Shown one piece after another: positions 50,756 through 59,923 of a stretch of DNA of 64,000 bases. The number at the start of each line of letters is the position of its first letter. The first letter of the stretch is position 1. This stretch comes from Cytophagales bacterium (GTDB lineage: Bacteria > Bacteroidota > Bacteroidia > Cytophagales > Cyclobacteriaceae), in the NCBI GenBank assembly GCA_020403045.1, contig JADBYK010000028.1, positions 53,119 to 117,118 on the forward strand. The letters run 5' to 3'. Position numbers and translations under genes: made by a program. The notes beneath the pieces were generated by a model. It saw only the letters and a list, made by a program, of their open reading frames with translations. It made no database searches and was not told where the DNA came from.

Positions 50756-50881
50756 TGACTTTTTTCTTTTAAACGGTAGCACCACTACTGGAAAATAATG
50801 ACCGGAAAAAGGTAAGGGTTTAGGCAAATCTTTTCCTGAAATGCCCCGAAAAACTGTTTGTTAACCTATTTTTACGCTACT

Positions 50882-51544
50882 ATGGATGTAAAAATGGCAA
50901 CTTCATGGAAAGAAAAGCTGAACCAGGAATTTGATAAGCCCTACTTTGTTGAACTGGCCGGTTTTGTCAAAGCTGAGTATGCAACTCGAACCATTTATCC
51001 ATTAGCAAAAGATATCTTTAATGCATTTGAATGCTGCTCGTTTGAATCTACTCGTGTTGTAATCCTCGGCCAGGATCCTTACCATGGCGCGGGGCAAGCC
51101 AATGGTCTCTGTTTCTCTGTAAATGATGGAATCAAACCACCTCCTTCGCTGGTGAATATTTTTAAGGAGGTAAAAGCTGATTTGCAAATCCCGATTCCGT
51201 CATCCGGAAATCTGATGCGTTGGGCGCAGCAGGGTGTGCTGTTGCTTAATGCCACTTTAACCGTTCGCGACTCGTCACCGGGGTCGCATCAAAATAAAGG
51301 TTGGGAGATTTTTACAGACGCGGCCATTCAGCTGATTTCACAAAAAAAAGAAAATGTTGTTTTCTTGTTGTGGGGCGCCTATGCGCAGAAGAAAGGGGAA
51401 ATCATTGATCGCTCAAAGCATTATGTTTTGACGGCTCCACATCCGTCTCCTTTTTCAGCCAATAGGGGCTTTTTTGGCTGCAAGCATTTTAGTCTTACAA
51501 ATTCCTATCTAACGCAAAAAGGGTTTTCACCGATTAACTGGTAA
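50882..51544 (+). CDS. ung: Uracil-DNA glycosylase
   Basis: A family 1 UDG of 220 aa that removes uracil from DNA. The catalytic motif is VVILGQDPYHGAGQANGL (Asp and Tyr), with PPPSLVNIFKE and the His motif APHPSPFSANRGFFG. The supplied ORF began at a TTG (50858); the ATG at 50882 gives MDVKMATSWKEKL, a normal start. It is convergent with lepB. Confidence 0.96.
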   Translation: MDVKMATSWKEKLNQEFDKPYFVELAGFVKAEYATRTIYPLAKDIFNAFECCSFESTRVVILGQDPYHGAGQANGLCFSVNDGIKPPPSLVNIFKEVKADLQIPIPSSGNLMRWAQQGVLLLNATLTVRDSSPGSHQNKGWEIFTDAAIQLISQKKENVVFLLWGAYAQKKGEIIDRSKHYVLTAPHPSPFSANRGFFGCKHFSLTNSYLTQKGFSPINW

Positions 51545-51553
51545 AAACCCTTT
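51516..51553. terminator. Terminator between ung and lepB
   Basis: AAAGGGTTTTCACC and GGTAAAAACCCTTT form a stem of 14 positions with one mismatch. It overlaps the ung stop codon and separates two convergent genes. Confidence 0.65.
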
Positions 51554-51570
51554 CGAGGTATTTTTGCTGA

Positions 51571-52740
51571 TTATCTAATCAGCTTGAAGAATCGGCTCCA
51601 TCGAATCTTGTCGATGAAGGTGCCATACTTATCAAGCGATAGCCAGATAAAAAATCCTTTCCCTACAATGTGATCTTCAGGCACAAAGCCCCAATACCTT
51701 GAGTCCAGCGAATTGTCGCGATTATCGCCCATCATAAAATAGTAGTTTTGGCTAAAGGTGTATTCAGTTATTTCCTTTCCGCCAATTTTTAGTTTTCCAT
51801 TTTCAATCACTACATCTTTCTGATTCTCGTACGCTTTTATAGTAAACCCATAGATAGAAAGCGTAGAATCGTTGATGGGTATTTTCATCCCTTCTTTCGG
51901 GAGCGTGAGTGGCCCGTAGTTACTTCCCGTCCAGGAAGCGGTGGAGGTTGAAAAGGGAAATCTCTCTGATTCGCCACCACCAGTTTCCATTTCGGCCGAA
52001 AGAACATAGGGGAGACTTTTTACTGTGGCCAATGTGGCTTCAGTCAAATACATGGAATAGTAGACATGGGTTGGATTATCGTTGTCTGCACGCCCGTGCA
52101 ATTCAAAATCATCGCCATCAAGCCCAAGCGCTTCAATGTTTCGCTGATTGATTTCGTCTTTAGCAATGACCCGATATCGGAAGCGCATTTCAGGTGCATT
52201 CTCGGCTTGCTTGCCGTTGATAAAGAGTTGTTTATTCTTTATTTCCAGCACGTCTCCTCCAATGGCCACACATCGTTTGATATAATTTGTCTTTAAATCT
52301 ACAGGATAATCTATCCAGGTTGTTTTGTCATAAATGCCGTAGTTGTTTTCTTCTATACGCGGCACATTGAAGACAACCACATCATTATTCTTTACTGATG
52401 TTATCCCGGGCAAGCGGAATGTAGGTAGTTGAATCCACGGGAGGTAGGAAGGTATATTTGTGAACCAGATTTTTTGGTGAGTCAATGGAAGTTGCAAGGG
52501 CGTACGCGGTGTCCGTGTGCCATAATGAAACTTGCTAACAAAAAGAAAATCGCCTACCAGTAGAGAATTTTCCATCGAAGGAGTAGGAATCGTGTAGGCC
52601 TCCATAATCAGCCAGCGAATAAGCGTGGCGGCAACCACAGCAAACAAAATGGCATCCCACCATTCCCTCAAAGCCGATTTTTTAACCTTGCCTTCCGGTT
52701 GACTTTTGTCAACACTTTTCTTCCAAAACTTCCAATTCAT
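51571..52740 (-). CDS. lepB: Signal peptidase I
   Basis: The enzyme cleaves signal peptides on the outer face of the inner membrane. The 389-aa protein has an N-terminal membrane segment (ILFAVVAATLIRWLIMEAY), the catalytic Ser in PTPSMENSLLVGD, the catalytic Lys in NYIKRCVAIGGDVL and box E MGDNRDNSLDSRYWGFVP. The long insertion between the Lys and box E is usual in Bacteroidota. It is last in parA-parB-DUF5683-dapB-lepB. Confidence 0.95.
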   Translation of the reverse strand: MNWKFWKKSVDKSQPEGKVKKSALREWWDAILFAVVAATLIRWLIMEAYTIPTPSMENSLLVGDFLFVSKFHYGTRTPRTPLQLPLTHQKIWFTNIPSYLPWIQLPTFRLPGITSVKNNDVVVFNVPRIEENNYGIYDKTTWIDYPVDLKTNYIKRCVAIGGDVLEIKNKQLFINGKQAENAPEMRFRYRVIAKDEINQRNIEALGLDGDDFELHGRADNDNPTHVYYSMYLTEATLATVKSLPYVLSAEMETGGGESERFPFSTSTASWTGSNYGPLTLPKEGMKIPINDSTLSIYGFTIKAYENQKDVVIENGKLKIGGKEITEYTFSQNYYFMMGDNRDNSLDSRYWGFVPEDHIVGKGFFIWLSLDKYGTFIDKIRWSRFFKLIR

Positions 52741-52797
52741 AGTTACGGGTCTAAGTAAAATCTGGCAAAGAAAGGGATTTTTAGCGTAGCAAAAGAG

Positions 52798-53505
52798 CTA
52801 CACCTTCAAAAAATCGTCCATGGAATACACTCCTTTGCGATTGACCATCCACTCTGCCACCAATACCGCGCCTTGGGCAAAGCCTTCGCGCGAATGAGCT
52901 GTATGGGTAATCTCAATATCGTCTACACTCGATTGATATTTCACCGTGTGTGTTCCCGGTGCAGGATCAATCCGTTGAGATCGGATAACGAGGCAAGTGG
53001 GGTCATGAGTTTCGGTTGACTGCCATTTTTTGATGAGCGGTTGTTCCCCGATTATTCTTTCGGCCAATGTAATCGCTGTGCCACTTGGGGCATCCTTTTT
53101 TTGGGTGTGATGTGTTTCGTCAATACTGACCTTGTATTGTGGATAGGGTTTCATCACTTTGGCCAGATAGCTGGTCAGCCTAAAGAAAAGATTGACGCCT
53201 AAACTATAGTTAGAGGCGTAAAAAAAACCGCCCTTTTTCTCAACGCATAGACGTTCGATTTCATTTTTTTGATCCAGCCAACCCGTGGTGCCGCACACGA
53301 CCGGTATTTGGTGATCGAAGCAATACAATATGTTTTTAACAGCGGATTCAGGTTGAGTAAATTCAATGGCTACATCCGCTTTTTGGTTGAACCTATTGAG
53401 TTCTTCATTCGTGTCTACCTTGCCAACGACCTCATGACCACGCGCGATAGCGATGGCTTCAATGGCTTTGCCCATTTTACCATACCCAATCAATAGAATT
53501 CTCAT
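52798..53505 (-). CDS. dapB: 4-hydroxy-tetrahydrodipicolinate reductase
   Basis: The enzyme reduces dihydrodipicolinate in the lysine and diaminopimelate pathway. The 235-aa protein has the Rossmann start MRILLIGYGKMGKAIEAIA, the VVCGTTGW motif, and the substrate signature ETHHTQKKDAPSGTAITLAE containing the catalytic His-His and Lys. It lies 2 nt after the DUF5683 gene, in the parA-to-lepB operon. Confidence 0.95.
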   Translation of the reverse strand: MRILLIGYGKMGKAIEAIAIARGHEVVGKVDTNEELNRFNQKADVAIEFTQPESAVKNILYCFDHQIPVVCGTTGWLDQKNEIERLCVEKKGGFFYASNYSLGVNLFFRLTSYLAKVMKPYPQYKVSIDETHHTQKKDAPSGTAITLAERIIGEQPLIKKWQSTETHDPTCLVIRSQRIDPAPGTHTVKYQSSVDDIEITHTAHSREGFAQGAVLVAEWMVNRKGVYSMDDFLKV

Positions 53506-53507
53506 TA

Positions 53508-54119
53508 TTAAAATCTCAGTTTTATTGCGATGCCCGTGCTGGTGCCGGTGTAATAGCCATTTTCCATGTGTGGCTCTATTCTCACCTTCAACTTGGGGTT
53601 GAGATCAAATTCTTTTAGGTGAGCATCCACATGCGCGTCTACCATTTGCAAAAGGTAAAGAAATCCGGTGAAGATGAGGAAATAATCTCGCTGCCGTTGG
53701 GCTTGGTCTATAAGTGTTCTAAGCTGGGTTTCAGATAGTTCAAGATTTGGGCTAAGGGTGCGGCTTACGGGACTGGTTTTGCCATTGAGCAGATCAAACA
53801 AATCGTTGCGGGCTCTATTTCCTTGAAAGTTGAAATTATCAACCACCGCTATGAGCGCCCAGAATCCACCATAAACGAGTGGCACCTTCCAATATTTTTT
53901 GTTGTACACCTGGCCCAACCCCGGTAGCACGGCAGCATACAGCATTGCCTTTCTTGGGTTAAATCGTTGTGAGTAGGTATCGATGTCAACCACCCTCTTG
54001 CCACTTTTTGAAATGAGGGTGTCAGTTGGAGTATTCTGGATAGAATCCTTGTTGACTTCCTGCGAGTAGGCGAACGAGTAAACTACGAACAAAACCCAAG
54101 TACCTAAAAAATGCTTCAT
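53508..54119 (-). CDS. DUF5683 family membrane protein
   Basis: The 203-aa protein has a signal peptide (GTWVLFVVYSFAYSQ), a hydrophilic linker and the DUF5683 core (AMLYAAVLPGLGQVYNKKYW) with two membrane helices (KVPLVYGGFWALIAVV and YFLIFTGFLYLLQMVD). It sits directly between parB (0-nt gap) and dapB (2-nt gap). The role is unknown, but the fixed place beside parAB is common in Bacteroidota. Confidence 0.85.
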   Translation of the reverse strand: MKHFLGTWVLFVVYSFAYSQEVNKDSIQNTPTDTLISKSGKRVVDIDTYSQRFNPRKAMLYAAVLPGLGQVYNKKYWKVPLVYGGFWALIAVVDNFNFQGNRARNDLFDLLNGKTSPVSRTLSPNLELSETQLRTLIDQAQRQRDYFLIFTGFLYLLQMVDAHVDAHLKEFDLNPKLKVRIEPHMENGYYTGTSTGIAIKLRF

Positions 54120-55022
54120 CTATGCTTTTAGAATATCCAAAATCCGGTTCAGGTCTTCTACCGACAAAAACGGAATTCGAATATCGCCCTTTTTTCCGTC
54201 ACTCTTTACACTAACTTTCGTGCCAAAGTGTGATGATAAGCGTGATTGCAGGTGATTGATCTCTTTTGAAACTGGCGTGCTTTCAGTTTTTCCCGTTTCA
54301 TGATGCCGTGGCTTCGTCATTACTTCTCGGGCCAATTCCTCCACTTTTCTAACCGATAAATCTTCTGATAATGTTTTTTTGAAAATATAAAGTTGTGAAT
54401 CGGTGTTGTCGACATTGATGATGGCGCGGGCATGACCCATTGATAGTTTATTGTCGCGCAACGCAATCTGTATATCAGGTGGTAGTTTCAGTAGTCTTAG
54501 ATAATTTGTTACGGTTGATCGATTCTTCCCAACGCGCTCCCCAAGCTCCTCTTGCTTGAGATTACATTCTGAAATCAAGCGTTGGTAACTCAGCGAAATT
54601 TCAATCGGGTTTAAGTTTTCGCGTTGAATATTTTCAATCAGCGCCATTTCCAACATTTGCTGATCATCGGCTGAACGTACGTATGCAGGCACTGCCGAAA
54701 GACCCGCTCTCTTGGAAGCTTGAAAACGCCTTTCACCCGAAATCAATTGATACTGATGTGCTGCGAGGCGTCTCACGGTGATTGGCTGAATGATTCCGTG
54801 TACACGGATCGACTCAGCTAGTTCATTCAAAGCTTCCTCATCAAAATGCTGGCGTGGCTGAAATGGATTTGTCTCGATCTCTGTCAATGAAATTTCATTG
54901 ACGATGCCATTTACATTGACAGAATTCGCTGGTTGTGCGACATCGACCTCTAGCCGGTCGTCAGAAGGCGTGTCACTCAATAGGGCGCTTAGCCCACGGC
55001 CTAGTGCATTTCTTTTGCTCAT
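54120..55022 (-). CDS. parB: Chromosome-partitioning protein ParB
   Basis: A CTP-dependent DNA clamp that loads at parS and spreads, 300 aa. The N-terminus begins [15 protein letters not shown]. The ParB/Srx domain has the CTP motif [15 protein letters not shown] preceded by [18 protein letters not shown]. The helix-turn-helix ([20 protein letters not shown]) follows, and a C-terminal dimer domain ends the protein. It overlaps parA by 4 nt. Confidence 0.96.
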   Translation of the reverse strand: MSKRNALGRGLSALLSDTPSDDRLEVDVAQPANSVNVNGIVNEISLTEIETNPFQPRQHFDEEALNELAESIRVHGIIQPITVRRLAAHQYQLISGERRFQASKRAGLSAVPAYVRSADDQQMLEMALIENIQRENLNPIEISLSYQRLISECNLKQEELGERVGKNRSTVTNYLRLLKLPPDIQIALRDNKLSMGHARAIINVDNTDSQLYIFKKTLSEDLSVRKVEELAREVMTKPRHHETGKTESTPVSKEINHLQSRLSSHFGTKVSVKSDGKKGDIRIPFLSVEDLNRILDILKA

Positions 55023-55792
55023 TTTGTAAAACCGTTTTTATTCAATATTTCATGTGCCAAATTGAGATAACTGATCGCTCCTTTGCTCTCTGCATCATGG
55101 ACGATAGCTGGTAATCCAAAACTAGGCGACTCACTTAGCTTCACATTTCTAGGAATAATGGTATTGAAAGCAATATTCTTGAAGTGTGTCTTTACTTCTT
55201 CTACCACTTGATTGCCGAGGGACGTGCGTGAATCATACAGCGTCAGCAAGATGCCTTCAATCTCCAGTTTCGGGTTGAGACGTGTCTGTATAATTTTTAT
55301 CGTATTCAAAAGTTTGCCGAGTCCTTCCAACGCAAAATATTCACACTGCACAGGTATCAAAACGGAGTCTGCCGCTGTTAATGAGTTAATAGTGATTAAA
55401 CCCAGAGAGGGAGAGCAGTCGATAATGATGAACTCGTATTGACTCTTTATTTTCGCGAGAACGTTTCGCATTTTCTCTTCACGGTGCTCAATATTCACCA
55501 TCTCCACTTCTGCGCCTACGAGGTCGATGTGGGAGGGAAGGACGTCAAGATATTTCAATTCATTTTTCAAGATGGCATCCTCGGGCCGAATACCGTCAAC
55601 CATACATTCATAAATGCTCTTCTTGATTTCTTTGGGGTTCATACCCAAACCGGAAGTCGAGTTGGCTTGTGGGTCTGCATCGACCAACAATGTCTTGTAC
55701 TCCAACACCGCCAGACTTGCTGCAAGGTTGATGGCAGTGGTTGTTTTACCTACACCGCCCTTTTGATTGGCAATAGCAATGATTTTACCCAT
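55019..55792 (-). CDS. parA: Chromosome-partitioning ATPase ParA (Soj)
   Basis: A Walker-type ATPase of 257 aa that drives ParB-bound origins. The sequence [23 protein letters not shown] holds the deviant Walker A; other motifs are [10 protein letters not shown] and [10 protein letters not shown]. The supplied ORF begins 16 codons upstream ([16 protein letters not shown]), but those codons are an 8-nt repeat array and family members begin at MGK, so 55792 is taken as the start. Confidence 0.96.
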   Translation of the reverse strand: MGKIIAIANQKGGVGKTTTAINLAASLAVLEYKTLLVDADPQANSTSGLGMNPKEIKKSIYECMVDGIRPEDAILKNELKYLDVLPSHIDLVGAEVEMVNIEHREEKMRNVLAKIKSQYEFIIIDCSPSLGLITINSLTAADSVLIPVQCEYFALEGLGKLLNTIKIIQTRLNPKLEIEGILLTLYDSRTSLGNQVVEEVKTHFKNIAFNTIIPRNVKLSESPSFGLPAIVHDAESKGAISYLNLAHEILNKNGFTK

Positions 55793-55795
55793 GAA

Positions 55796-55875
55796 TTGAT
55801 TCGATAATTTGTTAATTCGGTAATTTGCCAATTCCATCATCCAATAAACGAATCATCGAATTCACAAATTAAGTA
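55796..55875. repeat. Octamer array directly upstream of parA
   Basis: Ten 8-nt words in phase, for example ATTGATTC, GATAATTT, GTTAATTC, GGTAATTT, GCCAATTC and later AATAAACG, AATCATCG, AATTCACA, AATTAAGT. They lie between the parA start and the promoter. Confidence 0.65.
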
Positions 55876-55878
55876 GGA

Positions 55879-55886
55879 CAAATATA
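55879..55886 (-). promoter_or_regulatory. -7 promoter box of the parA operon
   Basis: TATATTTG on the minus strand lies 87 nt before the parA ATG, between the two octamer arrays. The leader would include the whole upstream array. Confidence 0.6.
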
Positions 55887-55901
55887 GGCCTAAGGCGCAA
55901 T

Positions 55902-55921
55902 CGTGGAACATTCGTGAAACG
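55902..55921. promoter_or_regulatory. Two direct parS-like half-sites upstream of parA
   Basis: CGTGGAACA TT CGTGAAACG on the plus strand holds two direct copies, 11 bp apart, of the half-site of bacterial parS (palindromes of TGTTCCAC/GTGAAACA type). They are not arranged as a palindrome. They lie just upstream of the parA -7 box. Confidence 0.35.
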
Positions 55922-55960
55922 TTACTTATCCACCGACTATCAACAAGAAATGCACAAAAC

Positions 55961-56040
55961 GGATTTGCTGATTTGATAATTCGTTGATTCGTTGATTTTG
56001 AGCAACATCGAATCAGCACATCACCGAATTACCGAATTAT
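55961..56040. repeat. Octamer array between the parA promoter and yidC
   Basis: Ten 8-nt words: GGATTTGC, TGATTTGA, TAATTCGT, TGATTCGT, TGATTTTG, AGCAACAT, CGAATCAG, CACATCAC, CGAATTAC, CGAATTAT. The last includes the yidC stop codon. Parts are complementary to the array at 55796-55875. Confidence 0.65.
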
Positions 56041-57833
56041 TTCTTTTTCTTCTTCGCTTCGGCCGCTTTTCGTGCTTCTTCACTGGCTTTCATGGCTTCT
56101 TCCAGCTTTGTCATGAACTTTGACTTTTTGCCTGTTCCTGTTGCAGCCTTCTTCTTGTTTTCTTCCATGATCGCCTTGATCTTGTCTTCGTCAACAAATC
56201 GCTTGATGATGGCTTGTTGCGCGAATGTGATCAGGTTGGAAACGAAGTAATAGAAACTTAATCCTGCGGAAAAAGAATTCAGTACAAAAACCAGAACGAT
56301 TGGCATGATATAAGACATCGACTTCATTGGCCCGGCAACTGAACTAATCTGATTGTTCTGCCAGGTATAGATCAACGTGGAAACTGTCATAAGCAGAACA
56401 AAAAGACTAACGTGCGCTCCGTAGAATGGAATAGTAAACGGCAAGTTTAAGATCGAATCGTAAGTGGAAAGATCTTCCGCCCACAGGAACGATTTTTGGC
56501 GAAGGCCGATCGAGATCGGAAAGAAGTAAAACATCGCGAATAGAATGGGCATCTGCAAGATCAGAGGAATACAACCACTGAAAGGGTTTACACCCGCCTG
56601 CTTGTACAACTTCATGGTATCTTGTTGTGATTGCGCCATGTTATCTCCATTCTTTTCTTTGATCGCATCCATCTCAGGTTTTAGCAATTTCATTTTCGCC
56701 ATACCTAAATAGGAACTATAGGAAAGGGGCAACAGAACAATCTTCACCATCAGTACCAGTAGAATAATAATCAGCCCATAATTGGTAAGATACTTCTGTA
56801 GAAAATGAAAAACAGGTATGATCACGAATCGGTTGATCCAACTCATGGGAGGCCAGCCGAGCGATAGATTTTCTTCAAACCCCGTTGTTACCTTGGTGAT
56901 GATGTCGTAGTCGTTCGGTCCGAAGTAGTAATGGAAGTTCGCTTTTTTGGTGGCGACATCTTCTGTTGTAATAAACAATTTTACGTTTGCGTTTTTGACA
57001 ACCGAAGAATCGAGCAGTTTCGTTGACATCTTGAGTTCTCCTCCTGCAAACGAGTTCTCAGCAATGATGGAACTAATAAAAAACTTTTGACGAATAGAAG
57101 CCCATTTTACCGGTGTGGCAAGTGTTTCTTCCTTTATGTCATTGGATTCTCCAAGATGATCGTATTTGCCTTCAGCCAAAAAATAGCCGACTGTCGTTTT
57201 TGTGCGGCTGTCGTTAATGTCTTTTTCTTGTAATGGAATCGGATCGCTCCACTCAAAAGCCATATTTTTTCCGGTGAGGGAGATGCCGGAAGTCTCAACC
57301 TTGTAGCCCACTTTAAAACCATTCGCTCCTAACCAATAAATGTGTTTGATAAACGCGTTTTCACCCAATTTGGCGGATAGCGTGACCACGGTTGAATCAC
57401 CTCTTTTAGATGACTCTATTTGATAATACAGTTTATAAAGATCCACCTCTTTGCCATCATACTGGGCACGAAGAGAAAAGGAGTTATTTCCATTGTTAAT
57501 AAGCAGTAGCGGCTTTTGATGATAGGTTTTAAAGTTTTTTAGTTCAACTCCTTTAATAAATCCATTGCTTGAAACAGCAATCTTCAAATCCGTGTTTTCG
57601 AGGGTAGCCGATTCTTCTTTGCCATCGAGAAAACTGCCGAGACTTCCGTATGACTGAATCGTAGCGCTATCCATTTTAGGCACCGTTTGGGCAACTGCGT
57701 CCCTTTTTTGAACAGCGGCAATGGAATCTGTTTTGATTGTAGCAGGTGGAGTAGGCGCTGAACCAAAAAAGTAAAAATAGACCATCAACAGTACTGCTAT
57801 CAATGTCATCCCTATGGCCGAGTTCCTATCCAT
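56037..57833 (-). CDS. yidC: Membrane protein insertase YidC
   Basis: The enzyme inserts and folds inner-membrane proteins, with or without Sec. The 598-aa protein has an N-terminal anchor (IGMTLIAVLLMVYFYFFGSAP), a large periplasmic beta domain (about 70-340) and the five-helix insertase core (INRFVIIPVFHFLQKYL to the end, including GCIPLILQMPILFAMFYFFP). The Lys-rich tail (EARKAAEAKKKKK) is typical. It follows pyrG, separated by a 287-nt heptamer array. Confidence 0.96.
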   Translation of the reverse strand: MDRNSAIGMTLIAVLLMVYFYFFGSAPTPPATIKTDSIAAVQKRDAVAQTVPKMDSATIQSYGSLGSFLDGKEESATLENTDLKIAVSSNGFIKGVELKNFKTYHQKPLLLINNGNNSFSLRAQYDGKEVDLYKLYYQIESSKRGDSTVVTLSAKLGENAFIKHIYWLGANGFKVGYKVETSGISLTGKNMAFEWSDPIPLQEKDINDSRTKTTVGYFLAEGKYDHLGESNDIKEETLATPVKWASIRQKFFISSIIAENSFAGGELKMSTKLLDSSVVKNANVKLFITTEDVATKKANFHYYFGPNDYDIITKVTTGFEENLSLGWPPMSWINRFVIIPVFHFLQKYLTNYGLIIILLVLMVKIVLLPLSYSSYLGMAKMKLLKPEMDAIKEKNGDNMAQSQQDTMKLYKQAGVNPFSGCIPLILQMPILFAMFYFFPISIGLRQKSFLWAEDLSTYDSILNLPFTIPFYGAHVSLFVLLMTVSTLIYTWQNNQISSVAGPMKSMSYIMPIVLVFVLNSFSAGLSFYYFVSNLITFAQQAIIKRFVDEDKIKAIMEENKKKAATGTGKKSKFMTKLEEAMKASEEARKAAEAKKKKK

Positions 57834-58120
57834 CTTAAAATTTTAAATGTTGAATGTTGAATGTTGAATTTTAAATGCTAAATGCTGAATTTTAAATGCT
57901 GAATGATGAATACGTATTGATTAATTTATTTCTTAAACCTTAAACCTTAAACCTTAAACCTTAAACCTTAAACCTTAAACCTTAAACCTTAAACAACTAT
58001 CGTCTATCGTCTATCGACCATTGACCATTGACCATTGACCATCGACCATCGTCCATCGTCCATCGTCCATCGTCCATTGACCATCAACCATTAACCATCG
58101 TCCATCGACCATCGACTATA
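57834..58120. repeat. 41-unit heptamer array filling the pyrG-yidC gap
   Basis: Every base from the yidC start codon to within 3 nt of the pyrG stop falls into 7-nt words in a single phase (287 = 41 x 7). There are three blocks: TGTTGAA/TGCTGAA/TTTTAAA types (57841-57924), nine identical CTTAAAC copies (57932-57994), and GTCTATC/GACCATT/GTCCATC types (57995-58120). Words drift gradually from block to block. No ORF or strong hairpin was seen. Confidence 0.9.
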
Positions 58121-58123
58121 ATT

Positions 58124-59740
58124 CTACTTCCCTTTATACTCCATAGCAGCAGCCACAAACTTGACGAACAGCGGATGAGGACTGAGTACTGTACTTTTTA
58201 GTTCGGGATGAAATTGCACACCAACAAACCACGGATGATCTTTTAACTCTACAATTTCGATCAAACCCGATTCCGGATTAACGCCCGTACCCTTCAAGCC
58301 TGCCTCTTCCATTTGCTCCAGGTATTTATTGTTGAATTCATACCGGTGACGATGACGTTCCTGGATAAGTGTATCGCCATAAATATGGTGGGCTTTTGAC
58401 CCCTTTTTGATTTTGCAATCGTAAGATCCCAACCGCATTGTGCCCCCTTTGCTGGTGATTTTTTTCTGTTCCTCCATCATGTCGATGACGGGGTGCTTTG
58501 TTTTGGGATTGAGCTCTGTGGTGCTTGCGTCAACAAGGTGCAGCACATTTCGGGCGAACTCTACAACGGCACATTGCATGCCCAGACAAATACCTAAAAA
58601 CGGAATCTTTTGTTCGCGCACGTACTTGATGGCTTCAATTTTTCCCTCCAATCCACGCTCCCCAAACCCGGGAGCCACCAGAACGGCATCCAGTGATCCG
58701 ATGATAGTTTCTACCGTGTCTTTGTGAATGTCTTCAGAAGAGATCCACTTGAGGTTCACCTTACAATCATTTTGAGATCCCGCATGGATGAACGCCTCTG
58801 CAATGGATTTGTAGGCATCCGGAAGGGATACATACTTGCCCACCAAACCGATCGTCACTTCGTTGAGTGGATTTTTCAATTTGCCGAGGAATATTTTCCA
58901 TTGCTCCAGATCGGGCTCGTGCTTGGTTGTCATCTTCAGCTTGGCCAGTACACGCTCATCCAGCTTTTCTTTTTTCATCAGCAGCGGCACATCGTAGATA
59001 GTGTCTGCATCAATGGCTTCAATGACAGAGTTCAGGTTGACATTGCAGAAAAGCGCCAGTTTTTTCCGGATCTCCATCGATAACGGATGCTCTGTTCTAC
59101 ACACCAGAATATCCGGCTGGATTCCATACGAAAGCAGCTCTTTGACAGAGTGTTGCGTGGGCTTGGTCTTCAGTTCTTTGGCGGCTTTCAAGTAAGGAAT
59201 CAGCGTAAGGTGGATCACCATGGCATTGTTGGCGCCCAAATCCCACCGCACCTGCCTCACAGCTTCTACAAATGGCAGCGATTCGATGTCTCCGACAGAT
59301 CCGCCAATTTCGGTAATGATAAAATCGTATTTTCCTGTCTCACCGAGTAAGAAGATGTTGCGTTTTATTTCATCGGTAATATGCGGCACCACCTGCACGG
59401 TCTTGCCTAAATACTCGCCTTTGCGCTCTTTGGTGATCACATTATTATAAATGCGCCCGGTGGTCACGTTGTTGGCTTGCGAGGTGCGGACGTTTAAGAA
59501 CCGCTCGTAGTGGCCAAGGTCCAAATCCGTTTCCGCGCCATCGTCAGTAACATAGCACTCTCCATGTTCATAGGGATTTAGTGTACCCGGGTCGATGTTA
59601 ATATAGGGGTCAAATTTCTGGATTGTTACGGTAAAGCCCCTGGCCTGTAGTAACTTACCGAGCGAGGCCGAGATGATTCCCTTCCCCAGCGAAGATGTTA
59701 CACCGCCCGTGACAAAGATATATTTAGTGGTTGAAGACAT
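58124..59740 (-). CDS. pyrG: CTP synthase
   Basis: The enzyme aminates UTP to CTP with glutamine. The 538-aa protein begins [22 protein letters not shown] with the ATP loop. The synthase domain has [21 protein letters not shown]; the glutamine amidotransferase domain has the Cys in [16 protein letters not shown] and the His/Glu pair in [11 protein letters not shown]. The supplied start (59800, TTG) lies beyond the -7 box, so 59740 is used. Confidence 0.97.
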   Translation of the reverse strand: MSSTTKYIFVTGGVTSSLGKGIISASLGKLLQARGFTVTIQKFDPYINIDPGTLNPYEHGECYVTDDGAETDLDLGHYERFLNVRTSQANNVTTGRIYNNVITKERKGEYLGKTVQVVPHITDEIKRNIFLLGETGKYDFIITEIGGSVGDIESLPFVEAVRQVRWDLGANNAMVIHLTLIPYLKAAKELKTKPTQHSVKELLSYGIQPDILVCRTEHPLSMEIRKKLALFCNVNLNSVIEAIDADTIYDVPLLMKKEKLDERVLAKLKMTTKHEPDLEQWKIFLGKLKNPLNEVTIGLVGKYVSLPDAYKSIAEAFIHAGSQNDCKVNLKWISSEDIHKDTVETIIGSLDAVLVAPGFGERGLEGKIEAIKYVREQKIPFLGICLGMQCAVVEFARNVLHLVDASTTELNPKTKHPVIDMMEEQKKITSKGGTMRLGSYDCKIKKGSKAHHIYGDTLIQERHRHRYEFNNKYLEQMEEAGLKGTGVNPESGLIEIVELKDHPWFVGVQFHPELKSTVLSPHPLFVKFVAAAMEYKGK

Positions 59741-59763
59741 TCTTCTGTTAAAAATTTCGGGCG

Positions 59764-59771
59764 CAAAGGTA
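59764..59771 (-). promoter_or_regulatory. -7 promoter box of pyrG
   Basis: TACCTTTG on the minus strand lies 24 nt before the ATG at 59740 and inside the longer supplied ORF. Confidence 0.6.
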
Positions 59772-59838
59772 GGGGATTTGATTTTGATCTCTAATCTCAA
59801 TCTTTTTTAATTTATTTCGATTGTAACGGAATTATCCA

Positions 59839-59861
59839 TAAATTTGATCATTATAGATTTG
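59839..59861 (+). promoter_or_regulatory. Candidate -7 boxes for the giant repeat protein gene
   Basis: TAAATTTG (59839-59846) and TAGATTTG (59854-59861) both fit TAnnTTTG, about 60-80 nt before the ATG at 59924. No well-spaced -33 element decides between them. Confidence 0.4.
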
Positions 59862-59923
59862 TTGCAAACGGGTTACCCGATTGCGATTTATCGGATGAAC
59901 CATCGAAATTCCTTGTTCCTAAC

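Noticed and set aside
55793-55840. N-terminal extension of ParA ([16 protein letters not shown])
   Set aside because: These codons are made of an 8-nt repeat and ParA proteins start at [13 protein letters not shown].
57932-57994. Nine identical short repeats considered as a CRISPR array or telomere-like sequence
   Set aside because: Units are 7 nt with no spacers, so this is not CRISPR. The chromosome shows no end here; essential genes continue on both sides.
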